From Leifsonia sp. NPDC080035 (GTDB taxonomy: Bacteria > Actinomycetota > Actinomycetes > Actinomycetales > Microbacteriaceae), in contig NZ_CP157390.1 of assembly GCF_040050925.1 (NCBI RefSeq), positions 3,224,001 through 3,288,000 on the forward strand: a stretch of DNA of 64,000 bases, given 5' to 3'. The position numbers and the translations under genes were made by a program. Of this stretch, positions 10,251-18,913 are shown in pieces; positions within the stretch are counted from its first letter, which is position 1; each line of letters starts with the position of its first letter. Under the pieces are notes generated by a model that was not told the DNA's origin, did no database searches, and saw only the letters and a list, made by a program, of their open reading frames with translations.

Positions 10251-10950
10251 GCTGAAGAACATCAGCGTGTCCTACGGCCGCATCGAGGCCATCCACGACA
10301 TGTCGTTCTCCGTGGAGGAGGGGGAGATCGTCAGCCTGATCGGTGCGAACGGCGCCGGCAAGTCCACGACGATGAAGACCATCTCCGGCATCCTGAACCC
10401 GTCGAAGGGGAGCATCCACTTCGACGGTCAGGACATCACGAAGATGAAGGCGCACATCCGGGTGATCCGCGGCATCTCCCAGGCGCCCGAGGGCCGCGGG
10501 ATCTTCCCGGGCATGACGGTGATGGAGAACCTCGACATGGGCGCGTTCGGGCGCAAGGACCGCTCGAAGATGGGCGAGGACTTCGATCGCGTGTTCTCGC
10601 TCTTCCCGCGACTCGCCGAGCGCAAGACGCAGATCGGCGGCACGATGTCCGGCGGCGAGCAGCAGATGCTCGCCATCGGCCGTGCGCTGATGTCGAACCC
10701 GCGCCTGCTGCTCCTCGACGAGCCGTCGATGGGACTCGCGCCGCAGTTCATCCGTCAGATCTTCACGATCGTGGCGGAGATCAACAAGCAGGGGACGACC
10801 ATCCTGCTGGTGGAGCAGAACGCCAACCAGGCGCTGGCCCGCGCACATCGGGCGTTCGTGCTGGAGACCGGCAACATCACCCGCGCAGGCACGGGCAAGG
10901 AGCTGCTGGCGGACCCCGCCATCAAGGAGGCCTACCTCGGCGTCGCCTGA
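10237..10950 (+). CDS. livF: Branched-chain amino acid ABC transporter ATPase LivF
   Basis: A 237-residue nucleotide-binding subunit pairing with LivG. Walker A GANGAGKST is at about 36-44. The signature MSGGEQQMLAIGRAL and Walker B LLLLDEPSMGL are canonical, and the LivF-type ISQAPEGRGIFPGMTV is present. It is the last gene of the liv operon; a strong nested hairpin follows before smc. Confidence 0.94.
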   Translation: MTLLELKNISVSYGRIEAIHDMSFSVEEGEIVSLIGANGAGKSTTMKTISGILNPSKGSIHFDGQDITKMKAHIRVIRGISQAPEGRGIFPGMTVMENLDMGAFGRKDRSKMGEDFDRVFSLFPRLAERKTQIGGTMSGGEQQMLAIGRALMSNPRLLLLDEPSMGLAPQFIRQIFTIVAEINKQGTTILLVEQNANQALARAHRAFVLETGNITRAGTGKELLADPAIKEAYLGVA

Positions 10951-10954
10951 CGCC

Positions 10955-11072
10955 GTGACCTCTCCTCCACCCCGCCTTCGCCCCGCCTTCGCCGAGGGGC
11001 ACGTCGTCGTCGCTTTTTCGCGTTCGAAAGCCACGACGACGTGCCCCTTGACTGCGTGGTGGAGAGGTGACC
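10955..11072. repeat. Nested inverted repeats between livF and smc (probable livF terminator element)
   Basis: An inner perfect 16-bp stem (10995-11010 with 11033-11048) extends after one mismatch by GCTTT/AAAGC. It is flanked by imperfect outer arms: GTGACCTCTCC at 10955-10965 and its near reverse complement within 11056-11072. The outer-arm motif recurs at 29659-29672 upstream of yraN. Transcription termination of the liv operon is the simplest role; the outer arms suggest a mobile or REP-like repeat. Confidence 0.55.
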
Positions 11073-11084
11073 GTACGGTAAATT
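11070..11084 (+). promoter_or_regulatory. smc leaderless promoter with overlapping palindrome
   Basis: TAAATT (11079-11084) ends seven bases before the GTG start of smc, and no Shine-Dalgarno sequence is present. The perfect 10-base palindrome ACCGTACGGT (11070-11079) abuts the box and could be an operator. Confidence 0.5.
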
Positions 11085-11091
11085 CGCGAAC

Positions 11092-14000
11092 GTGTATTTG
11101 AAGAGTCTGACGCTCAAGGGCTTCAAGTCGTTCGCGCAGCCGACGACGTTCGCCTTCGAGCCGGGCGTCACCTGCGTCGTCGGTCCGAACGGGTCCGGCA
11201 AGTCGAACGTGGTCGACGCTCTCGCCTGGGTGATGGGCGAGCAGGGCGCCAAGACTCTCCGCGGCGGCAAGATGGAGGACGTCATCTTCGCCGGCACCTC
11301 CACCCGGGGCCCGCTCGGTCGCGCCGAGGTGCAGCTGACCATCGACAACGCCGACGGCGCCCTGCCGATCGAGTACTCCGAGGTCACCATCTCGCGCACG
11401 CTGTTCCGCAACGGCGGCAGCGAGTACGCCATCAACGGGCAGTCCTGCCGGCTGCTTGATGTGCAGGAGCTGCTGAGCGACTCGGGCCTCGGCCGCGAGA
11501 TGCACGTCATCGTCGGCCAGGGGCAGCTGGATGCGGTGCTGCACGCGAGCCCCGAGGACCGCCGCGGCTTCATCGAGGAGGCGGCAGGCATCCTCAAACA
11601 CCGCCGCCGCAAGGAGAAGACGCTCCGCAAGCTCGAGGCGATGCAGACCAACCTGACCCGGCTGAGCGACCTGGCCGGCGAGGTGCGCCGGCAGCTGAAG
11701 CCGCTGGGGCACCAGGCCGAGATCGCCAGGGAGGCGCAGTCGATCGCCGCGATCGTGCGGGATGCGCGCGCACGACTGCTCGCGGACGAGGTCGTCGCGC
11801 TGCGGCGGAGCCTCGACGATCACACCCGCACCGAGGCGGAGCGCCACACCGAGCAGATCGTGCTGCAGGAGCAGCTGGAGCAGAAGCAGTTGCGCCGCAC
11901 CCGGCTGGAGCAGGCGCAGATCGGCGATGCGGTCGACGCGGCCCGCAGCACGGCGTTCGCCCTGGAGCAGGCGCAGGACCGGCTCCGCGGCCTCTACACG
12001 CTCGCCACCCAGCGGCTCGCGCTGCTCGGCAGCCAGGCCGAGACGCCGGACGACGGTCCGCGGGTGAGCCCGCAGATGGTGCGCGATGCGGCGGACGAGG
12101 TGGAGCGGTTGCGCGGCTCCGTCGCGGAGGCCGAGGCGGCATGGCAGGCGGCCCAGGCGGCGACGCGCGCGGCGCGGGACCGCCTGGACTCCGTCGATAC
12201 GGAGATCGCCGCCCAGAGCGCGCTCGTCTCCAAGCACGACCTGGAGATCAGCAAGCTGACCGGCCAGGCCGACGCCGCCTCCCAGCGGCTCGCAGCCGTC
12301 CGCGGCGAGGTGCTGCGCCAGCAGAACGCGCTCGACGCCGCGGTGGAGCGGCGCGAGAAGGCCCGCGCCGACTTCGCCTCGCGGGAGGCGGAGGCCGCCA
12401 CCGCGGATGCGGGCGAGGGCAACCTCGACGAGGCCTACGAGCTCGCGCAGGCGGACGTGTTCGAGGCGGAGGGCGAGATCGAACGGCTCCGCGAGGAGCT
12501 GCACACGCTCGAGCGCGAACGCGACGCCCTCGCCGCCCGCACCTCCGCGCTGTCGATGGCGCTCGATCAGAAGGACGGGTCTGCGGCGCTCGTCGCCGCA
12601 CGGCTCCCCGGCGTGCGCGGTCTCGTGGCCGAGCACGTCCGCGTGCACCCGGGCAGCGAGGCCGCGATCGCCGCGGCCCTCGGCACGCTATCGGACGCGG
12701 TGCTCGCCGACGACAGGGACGCCGCATTCGCGGCCGTCGCACACGCCGCGGGCGAGGACCTCGGGCGCGTGGAGGTCGTCGTCGCCGACGCTCCCGCCGC
12801 CGACGTCGACCTCACCGGCGTCGCGGGCGTCGTCCCCGCACGCTCCGTCGTGGATGCGCCGTCCGGCGTGCTCGGCCTGCTCGCCTTCACCGCGATCGCC
12901 GACGACCTGGATGCGGCGCGCGCCGCGGCCGACGCCTTCCGCGCTCGCGACCTCGGCGGCCCGGTCACCCTCATCACCCGCGCGGGCGAGGTGCTCACCG
13001 AATTCGTCCTGCGCGGCGGCTCCGGGGCGAAGCAGAGCCGCATCGAGCTGATCGCCGACAGGGACGCCGCCCAGGACCGGCTCGGCGAGGTCACCTCGCT
13101 GATCGATCGAGCACGGTTCGCCCTCGCCGAGCAGCGCGGCGTGCTCCAGGTGGCGAAGGAGCAGTCGCAGGCCGCTCTGGCCTCCCTCCGCGAGTTCGAC
13201 GCGCGGCTCGCCGCGCAGACCGAGCAGTTGAACCGGGTCAAGGTGCAACTGGAGGCCGCGCAGGCCGAGTTCGACCGGCTCAGCGCCGGGGTCGAGCAGG
13301 CGTCCGAACGGGTGGCCGAGGCCGAGGCCGCCGCGGAGTCCGCGAAGGCGGAGCTGGAGGCGGCGCGCTCGCGGCCCCGGCCTATCCTGGACGCCTCCGC
13401 GCGTGACGGCCTGTCCGCCGAGCTGGACGCCGCCCGCGAAGCCGAGGTGGAATCCCGTCTGGCCGTCGAGACCGCGCGGGAGCGGGTGCGTGCCGAGCAG
13501 GCCCGCGGCGAAGCGCTCGCCCGCCAGCTCGACGCCGAGCGGGCGGCCGCGGAGGAGGCGGCACGGCGCGCGGTGATCCGCCGCCGCCAGCTCGACGCGG
13601 CGCAGGGCGTCGTGGATGCGCTGCCCGCCGTGCTGGCATCCGCCGACCGTTCGCTCGCCCAGGCCCGCGTGGAGCTCGCTACGGCCGAGGCGCAGCGCGC
13701 GAGCCAGAACGAGGAGCTCCAGGCCGTGCGCCGGGAGGAGTCGGCGATCCGGGAGCGGCTGCACACCATCACTGAGAGCGTGCACGGCCTCGAGCTGCAG
13801 ATCTACGAGAAGAAGCTGCACCTCTCCAGCCTGCTGGAGCGCGTCGGCAGCGAGCTCGGACTGGTCGAGGACGTGCTCGTGGCCGAGTACGGGCCGGATG
13901 TGCCGGTCCCGCCGGACCGTCGCGCGGACGACGCGGAGGACGAGGCGGCCGACCGCGCCGACGACTCCGACGAGCCCGACGAGCCCGTCGGCATCCCGTT

Positions 14001-14664
14001 CGTCCGCGAACAGCAGCAGAAGCGGCTCGCCTCCGCCGAGCGCAAGCTCGCCCAGCTCGGCCGCGTGAACCCGCTCGCCCTGGAGGAGTTCGCCGCGCTC
14101 GAGCAGCGGCACAAGTTCCTGACCGAGCAGCTGACCGATCTCACGAACACCCGCAAGGACCTCCTCACGATCATCGAGGAGATCGACACGAAGATGCAGA
14201 CCATCTTCGAGTCGGCGTTCGCCGACACCAAGGAGGCCTTCGGGCGGGTGTTCCCGATCCTGTTCCCCGGCGGCACGGGCAGCATCGAGCTGACGAACCC
14301 GGACGACCTGCTCACCACGGGCATCGAGGTCTCGGTGAAGCCGGCGGGCAAGAAAATCGAGCGGCTCTCGCTGCTCTCCGGCGGCGAGCGGTCGCTCGCG
14401 GCCGTTGCGCTGCTGATCGCGATCTTCAAGGCGCGCCCCAGCCCGTTCTACATCATGGACGAGGTGGAGGCGGCGCTCGACGACGCGAACCTGGGACGGC
14501 TGCTGACGATCTTCGAGGATCTTCGCGAGAGCAGTCAGCTCATCGTCATCACGCACCAGAAGCGGACGATGGAGATCGCCGACGCGTTGTACGGGGTGTC
14601 CATGCGTCAGGATGGGGTGTCCGCCGTCGTCGGCCAGCGCGTCGCGCAGGAGCAGGCGTCCTAG
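11092..14664 (+). CDS. smc: Chromosome segregation ATPase SMC
   Basis: A 1190-residue SMC protein that dimerises through its hinge and, with ScpA/ScpB, organises the chromosome. Walker A GPNGSGKSNVVDAL lies at about 33-46 after the family opening YLKSLTLKGFKSFA. Long Ala/Glu/Arg-rich coiled coils surround a globular hinge at roughly 500-680. An acidic stretch (DDAEDEAADRADDSDEPD) lies near 945-965. The C-terminal head has LSGGERSLAAVALL (about 1096) and Walker B YIMDEVEAALDDAN. The GTG start is supported by a TAAATT box seven bases upstream, giving a leaderless mRNA. Confidence 0.97.
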   Translation: MYLKSLTLKGFKSFAQPTTFAFEPGVTCVVGPNGSGKSNVVDALAWVMGEQGAKTLRGGKMEDVIFAGTSTRGPLGRAEVQLTIDNADGALPIEYSEVTISRTLFRNGGSEYAINGQSCRLLDVQELLSDSGLGREMHVIVGQGQLDAVLHASPEDRRGFIEEAAGILKHRRRKEKTLRKLEAMQTNLTRLSDLAGEVRRQLKPLGHQAEIAREAQSIAAIVRDARARLLADEVVALRRSLDDHTRTEAERHTEQIVLQEQLEQKQLRRTRLEQAQIGDAVDAARSTAFALEQAQDRLRGLYTLATQRLALLGSQAETPDDGPRVSPQMVRDAADEVERLRGSVAEAEAAWQAAQAATRAARDRLDSVDTEIAAQSALVSKHDLEISKLTGQADAASQRLAAVRGEVLRQQNALDAAVERREKARADFASREAEAATADAGEGNLDEAYELAQADVFEAEGEIERLREELHTLERERDALAARTSALSMALDQKDGSAALVAARLPGVRGLVAEHVRVHPGSEAAIAAALGTLSDAVLADDRDAAFAAVAHAAGEDLGRVEVVVADAPAADVDLTGVAGVVPARSVVDAPSGVLGLLAFTAIADDLDAARAAADAFRARDLGGPVTLITRAGEVLTEFVLRGGSGAKQSRIELIADRDAAQDRLGEVTSLIDRARFALAEQRGVLQVAKEQSQAALASLREFDARLAAQTEQLNRVKVQLEAAQAEFDRLSAGVEQASERVAEAEAAAESAKAELEAARSRPRPILDASARDGLSAELDAAREAEVESRLAVETARERVRAEQARGEALARQLDAERAAAEEAARRAVIRRRQLDAAQGVVDALPAVLASADRSLAQARVELATAEAQRASQNEELQAVRREESAIRERLHTITESVHGLELQIYEKKLHLSSLLERVGSELGLVEDVLVAEYGPDVPVPPDRRADDAEDEAADRADDSDEPDEPVGIPFVREQQQKRLASAERKLAQLGRVNPLALEEFAALEQRHKFLTEQLTDLTNTRKDLLTIIEEIDTKMQTIFESAFADTKEAFGRVFPILFPGGTGSIELTNPDDLLTTGIEVSVKPAGKKIERLSLLSGGERSLAAVALLIAIFKARPSPFYIMDEVEAALDDANLGRLLTIFEDLRESSQLIVITHQKRTMEIADALYGVSMRQDGVSAVVGQRVAQEQAS

Positions 14665-14692
14665 CGGACCGAGAGGAACACGAGGGGGGATC

Positions 14693-14995
14693 ATGCTGCG
14701 ACCCGCAGTCGTGCTGTGGTGGGGGATCGGCCTCACGGTGCTGGGCGTCGTGCTCGGCCTCGCGCTGCCGTGGCTGCTGTACAACCAGCAGACTCCTGGG
14801 GCCGCGATGGATCAGGGGATGCTGGTCCTGCTCGAGACGGCGGTGCGACTGCTCACCGGCGTCGCACCGCTGGTCGGCGTCGCGATGATCGCCGCCGGCA
14901 TCGTGATGGCCTACCTGAAGCGCCTGATCGAACGCGCCCCCGAGCACACCTTCCGCCTCCGCGGCGACGGCAGCACCCCTCCCGACGCCCCCTGA
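14693..14995 (+). CDS. Small two-helix membrane protein
   Basis: A 100-residue protein beginning at the ATG at 14693 behind a GAGGGGGGA ribosome site; the frame is open further upstream but that overlaps smc. Two hydrophobic segments are visible, about residues 3-28 and 47-78, joined by a polar loop containing NQQTPGAAMDQG, with a short polar C-terminus. I do not recognise a named family. It lies 28 bases after smc and may be co-transcribed with it. Function unknown. Confidence 0.75.
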   Translation: MLRPAVVLWWGIGLTVLGVVLGLALPWLLYNQQTPGAAMDQGMLVLLETAVRLLTGVAPLVGVAMIAAGIVMAYLKRLIERAPEHTFRLRGDGSTPPDAP

Positions 14996-15075
14996 GCCCG
15001 CGAGCTCGGAGAAACCCGCACGAGTCCACGCGAGTAAGGAGGGGATCTTCGTACCCGGCGGCCGGACGGGCCCGA

Positions 15076-15846
15076 TCAGGGGCGCAGGGCGTCGAGGGAC
15101 TCGTCGAGGCGGTCGAGCGCGGTCTGGGCGGCGCGCTCGGCGCGGGCGGCAGGCCCGGGGAGCTCGCGCTCGCGCAGCAGCCGGGCCAGCAGCATCCCGT
15201 CGCGGTGGTCGCCCAGGGCGTCGTGGATGGACTCCGCGTCGGCCGCGAGCCGCACGGCGCGCCTGCCGAGGTCGTCGACGACCGCCTCGGCGGCGTAGCG
15301 CAGCCGGCGGGCGGCCTTCCGTGTCGCGTGCAGCGACTCCAGGCTGTCGTCGCGCTCCGCGAGCACGCGCGCCGTCGCCGCCTTCAGGCCGCGCTTCGTC
15401 ACGCGCCGCGGGTGCTTCCGGCCGCGGCCGCGCAGCGGAGGCTCCGCCGCGTAGAGCTGGAGGTCCGCCATCAGCCGGCGGTGCCCCCGGGTGTCGAGGT
15501 GGCGGATGAGCCCGGAGAGCGCAGCGTCGTGGGCGGCGCGGTGCTCCGACGCCAACGCCTCAACGGCCTCGATGACCTCGGGGTCGTCGTCCACCTCCAG
15601 CAGGTCGTCCAGCGCCGCGGCCCGGACCTCCAGGTCGCGCACCGCCCCGAGCCGGTCGCCCAGCCCCTTCAACCGGTCCCGCATCCGCCGGTTCTGCTCG
15701 GCGTCGAACGCGCGCTTGTAGACGCCGAGGATGCTGCGCAGCCTGCGCACCCGCGTGCGGGCCTGGTGCACGGCATCCTCGCCGCCCGTCTCGACCGCGA
15801 CCAGCTGCTCGGCGAGCTGCGCCGACACCGCCACCAGGGAGAACAT
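15076..15846 (-). CDS. CHAD domain-containing protein
   Basis: A 256-residue helical protein of the CHAD (conserved histidine alpha-helical domain) family, proteins known to bind polyphosphate. The diagnostic histidine-rich and basic motifs are VHQARTRVRRLRSIL near 27-41 and LHATRKAARRLRYAAEA toward the C-terminus; the protein is very rich in Arg. No CYTH domain is attached. It is divergent from ftsY with only 30 bases between the two start codons, and a TAGCGT box six bases upstream of its ATG suggests a leaderless transcript. Confidence 0.88.
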   Translation of the reverse strand: MFSLVAVSAQLAEQLVAVETGGEDAVHQARTRVRRLRSILGVYKRAFDAEQNRRMRDRLKGLGDRLGAVRDLEVRAAALDDLLEVDDDPEVIEAVEALASEHRAAHDAALSGLIRHLDTRGHRRLMADLQLYAAEPPLRGRGRKHPRRVTKRGLKAATARVLAERDDSLESLHATRKAARRLRYAAEAVVDDLGRRAVRLAADAESIHDALGDHRDGMLLARLLRERELPGPAARAERAAQTALDRLDESLDALRP

Positions 15847-15852
15847 GGTGAC

Positions 15853-15869
15853 ACGCTAGCAACTAGGGT
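15853..15869. promoter_or_regulatory. Back-to-back -10 boxes of the CHAD gene and ftsY
   Basis: TAGCGT on the minus strand (15858-15853) ends six bases before the CHAD ATG. TAGGGT on the plus strand (15864-15869) ends seven bases before the ftsY ATG. Only five bases separate the boxes, so the two polymerases would compete. Confidence 0.45.
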
Positions 15870-15876
15870 GAATGTC

Positions 15877-16752
15877 ATGGCAGATCGCACCCCCTGGTCT
15901 CTGTCGGGCGCCCTGCGCGGGCTGTTCGCCAAGAAGACCATCGACGACACCACCTGGGACGACCTCGAGACGGCGCTCATCACCGCCGACTTCGGTCCGG
16001 ACGTGACCGAGGCCATCGTCGACGACCTGCGCGCGAAGGTCGACCGCTACCACACCACCGACCCGGCCGACCTGCAGCGGATGCTGCGCGAAACGCTGGA
16101 GGAGCGGCTCTCGAAGCTGGACACCACCCTCAAGCTCAGCGAGCGTCCCGCGATCGTGCTCGTGGTCGGCGTGAACGGTGTCGGCAAGACGACCACCATC
16201 GGCAAGTTCGCGCGCTTCCTGCGCACCTACGACCGCTCGGTCGTCGTCGGCGCGGCCGACACCTTCCGCGCCGCGGCGGTGGAGCAGCTCGCCACCTGGG
16301 CAGAGCGCGCGGGGGCGGACATCGTCCGGCCGCAGCAGCAGGGCCAGGACCCGGCGTCCGTCGCGTTCCAGACGGTCGAGAAGGCCAAGCAGAACGGCAC
16401 CGAGATCGTCATCATCGACACCGCCGGGCGGCTTCAGACCAAAGGCGGCCTGATGGACGAGCTGTCCAAGATCAAACGGGTCGTGGAGAAGCAGGCGCCC
16501 ATCTCCGAGGTGCTGCTGGTGCTCGACGCCACCACCGGCCAGAACGGCCTCGCGCAGGCGGAGGCGTTCCTCGAGCACGCCGGGGTCACCGGGCTCGTCC
16601 TCACCAAGCTTGACGGCTCGGCCAAGGGCGGCTTCGTCCTCGCCGTGCAGGAGCGCACCGGCATCCCGATCAAGCTCGTCGGGCAGGGAGAGGGCATCAA
16701 CGACCTCACCGGCTTCACGCCGCACGTCTTCGCCCAGCAGCTGGTCGGCTAG
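15877..16752 (+). CDS. ftsY: Signal recognition particle receptor FtsY
   Basis: A 291-residue SRP-receptor GTPase that docks ribosome-SRP complexes at the membrane. It consists essentially of the NG domain: G1 GVNGVGKTT (about 98-106), DTFRAAAVEQL, the G3 motif DTAGRLQTKGGLMDEL, and TKLDGSAKGG. The long acidic A domain seen in many FtsY proteins is absent. The ATG at 15877 is preferred over an in-frame GTG at 15868 because TAGGGT lies seven bases upstream, implying a leaderless message. Confidence 0.96.
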   Translation: MADRTPWSLSGALRGLFAKKTIDDTTWDDLETALITADFGPDVTEAIVDDLRAKVDRYHTTDPADLQRMLRETLEERLSKLDTTLKLSERPAIVLVVGVNGVGKTTTIGKFARFLRTYDRSVVVGAADTFRAAAVEQLATWAERAGADIVRPQQQGQDPASVAFQTVEKAKQNGTEIVIIDTAGRLQTKGGLMDELSKIKRVVEKQAPISEVLLVLDATTGQNGLAQAEAFLEHAGVTGLVLTKLDGSAKGGFVLAVQERTGIPIKLVGQGEGINDLTGFTPHVFAQQLVG

Positions 16753-16760
16753 GGGACAGC

Positions 16761-17261
16761 ATGGCGATCGAGCACGACTTCTTCGGCGTCATCGACGAGA
16801 CGGCCTCCGGCGGCCTCGCCTGGGCCGACGCCGTTGAGCTGGCGGACCAGGTCGTCGAGGTGGAGCTGCTCGCCGACGACGAGACGGCCGTCCCCGAGTT
16901 CGCGGTGGATGCCGCCGCCGCGCTCATCCAGGCGCTCGAGGGCTTCGACGCCCGGGCCAGGGATGCGCTGATCGCCGAGCTCAGCTCCCGCCAGTCGGCG
17001 ACGACGAGCTACATCGACGAGCACGTCGACCGGCTCGGTGAGACGCTGCTCGACCTGCTCGTCCACAACTCCGGCGACATCGCCGTGGATGTGCTCCGCT
17101 CGCTGCAGCTGCTGCGCGTCACGGTGCAGCCGGACCACGCCGACGAGGACGAGGTGTTCGCCACCTTCGACTACTCGATCAGCCCGGACGAGACCGACGC
17201 GATCCTCACCGTCTCCTTCGACGTGCGCGGCGACGTCGTCGCGGTGGAGACGCAGGGCTGA
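16761..17261 (+). CDS. DUF2004-like conserved acidic protein
   Basis: A 166-residue acidic cytoplasmic protein starting MAIEHDFFGVIDETASGGLAW, eight bases after ftsY. No signal peptide, membrane helix or catalytic motif is apparent. The C-terminal part (FDYSISPDETDAILTVSFD) looks like a beta-sheet domain. It resembles proteins annotated DUF2004 in actinobacteria; that assignment is from memory and moderate. The position between ftsY and ffh suggests co-transcription with ftsY, but gives no proof of a role in protein targeting. Confidence 0.75.
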   Translation: MAIEHDFFGVIDETASGGLAWADAVELADQVVEVELLADDETAVPEFAVDAAAALIQALEGFDARARDALIAELSSRQSATTSYIDEHVDRLGETLLDLLVHNSGDIAVDVLRSLQLLRVTVQPDHADEDEVFATFDYSISPDETDAILTVSFDVRGDVVAVETQG

Positions 17262-17289
17262 CGCACGGCGGGCGGTCGGCTCCGCCCGA

Positions 17290-17295
17290 TAGACT
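17290..17295 (+). promoter_or_regulatory. Leaderless-type -10 box of ffh
   Basis: TAGACT ends nine bases before the ATG of ffh. No Shine-Dalgarno sequence precedes the ATG. The same TAGACTTG string precedes the DUF2469 gene at the same distance. Confidence 0.5.
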
Positions 17296-17304
17296 TGTCC
17301 GATC

Positions 17305-18879
17305 ATGGCTACTTTCGGTTCTCTCTCCGACCGTCTCGCGGATACCTTCAAGAACCTCCGCACCAAGGGCAAGCTCTCGCCGTCCGACGTCGACGGCACC
17401 GTGCGCGAGATCCGGCGCGCGCTGCTCGACGCCGACGTCGCGCTCGAGGTCGTCAAGGAGTTCACGGGCAGGGTGCGCGAGCGCGCCCTGTCCGACGAGG
17501 TCAACAAGGCCCTGAACCCGGCGCAGCAGGTCGTGCAGATCGTCAACGAGGAGCTCATCGGCATCCTCGGCGGTCAGCAGCGCCGCCTGGAGTTCGCCAA
17601 GCGTCCGCCGACGGTCATCATGCTCGCCGGCCTCCAGGGCGCAGGCAAGACCACGCTCGCCGGCAAGCTCGGCAAGTGGCTGGTCAAGGATGGTCACACG
17701 CCGATCCTCGTCGCCGCCGACCTCCAGCGACCCAACGCGGTCACCCAGCTGCAGATCGTCGGCGAGCAGGCGGGCGTCCCCGTGTTCGCCCCGGAGCCCG
17801 GCAACGGCGTCGGCAACCCGGTGAAGGTGGCCAAGGACGCGCTGAAGTTCGCCGAGACCAAGCAGTACGACACCGTCGTCATCGACACCGCCGGCCGGCT
17901 CGGAGTCGACGCCGAGCTGATGAAGCAGGCCGCCGACATCCGCAAGGCGACCGACCCGGACGAGGTGCTCTTCGTCATCGACGCGATGATCGGTCAGGAC
18001 GCCGTCGCGACCGCGAAGGCGTTCCAGGACGGCGTCGACTTCACCGGTGTCGTGCTCTCCAAGCTCGACGGCGACGCCCGCGGCGGCGCCGCCCTCTCGG
18101 TGGCCTCGGTCACCGGACGCCCGATCATCTTCGCCTCCACCGGCGAGGGGCTGGACGACTTCGAGCCGTTCCACCCCGACCGCATGGCCTCGCGCATCCT
18201 CGACCTCGGTGACATCCTCACCCTCATCGAGCAGGCCCAGGAGGCCTTCGACGAGGAGGAGGCGCGCAAGGTCGCGGAGAAGTTCGCGACGGACACCTTC
18301 ACGCTCGACGACTTCCTCAAGCAGATGCAGCAGCTGCGGAACATGGGCTCCATCAAGAAGATGATGGGCATGCTCCCCGGTGCCGGTCAGATGAAGCAGC
18401 AGCTGGACAACTTCGACGAGGCCGAGATCGTGCGCACCGAGGCGATCATCCAGTCGATGACGAAGGCCGAGCGCACGAACTCGAAGCTGCTGAACGGTTC
18501 GCGGCGCCTGCGCATCGCGAAGGGTTCCGGCACGACGGTGACCGAGGTCAACCAGCTGGTCAACCGGTTCGAGCAGGCCGCCAAGATGATGAAGACCGTC
18601 GCCAAGGGCGGCGTCCCCAACGTCCCCGGCATGGGTCCGATCCCCGGCGCATCGTACGCGGGCAAGGGCAAGCAGCAGGCGAAGAAGAAGAAGGGCTCGC
18701 GTTCGGGCAACCCGGCCAAGCGTGCCGCGGAGAACGCGGCTCTCGCCGCCGGCGTCAAGCCGGCCGGGTCCGGCGCGGCGGGCGGCAGCGGCTTCGGCCT
18801 CGGCGGTGCGCCGAAGGGTCAGCAGGGTGGTCCCTCCGAGGAGGAGATGGCCGCGCTGCAGAAGTTCCTGAACCGCTAG
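17305..18879 (+). CDS. ffh: Signal recognition particle protein Ffh (SRP54)
   Basis: A 524-residue SRP GTPase that binds signal sequences on nascent chains. The N domain is followed by the G domain: G1 GLQGAGKTTLAGKL at about 109-122, then DTAGRLGVDAELM and LSKLDGDARGG. The C-terminal M domain is methionine-rich (FLKQMQQLRNMGSIKKMMGM) and carries the RNA-binding helix around SRRLRIAKGSGTT. The tail is Gly/Lys-rich. It is the functional partner of ftsY 0.5 kb upstream. A GAACCGC/GCGGTTC stem spans its stop codon. Confidence 0.97.
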   Translation: MATFGSLSDRLADTFKNLRTKGKLSPSDVDGTVREIRRALLDADVALEVVKEFTGRVRERALSDEVNKALNPAQQVVQIVNEELIGILGGQQRRLEFAKRPPTVIMLAGLQGAGKTTLAGKLGKWLVKDGHTPILVAADLQRPNAVTQLQIVGEQAGVPVFAPEPGNGVGNPVKVAKDALKFAETKQYDTVVIDTAGRLGVDAELMKQAADIRKATDPDEVLFVIDAMIGQDAVATAKAFQDGVDFTGVVLSKLDGDARGGAALSVASVTGRPIIFASTGEGLDDFEPFHPDRMASRILDLGDILTLIEQAQEAFDEEEARKVAEKFATDTFTLDDFLKQMQQLRNMGSIKKMMGMLPGAGQMKQQLDNFDEAEIVRTEAIIQSMTKAERTNSKLLNGSRRLRIAKGSGTTVTEVNQLVNRFEQAAKMMKTVAKGGVPNVPGMGPIPGASYAGKGKQQAKKKKGSRSGNPAKRAAENAALAAGVKPAGSGAAGGSGFGLGGAPKGQQGGPSEEEMAALQKFLNR

Positions 18880-18913
18880 GCGGCGCGGTTCCGGCCGTCC
18901 GCGGACGAGGCGA

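Noticed and set aside
10054..12648. 864-codon minus-strand frame across livG, livF and smc
   Set aside because: Antisense shadow; His/Arg/Leu-rich with no motif.
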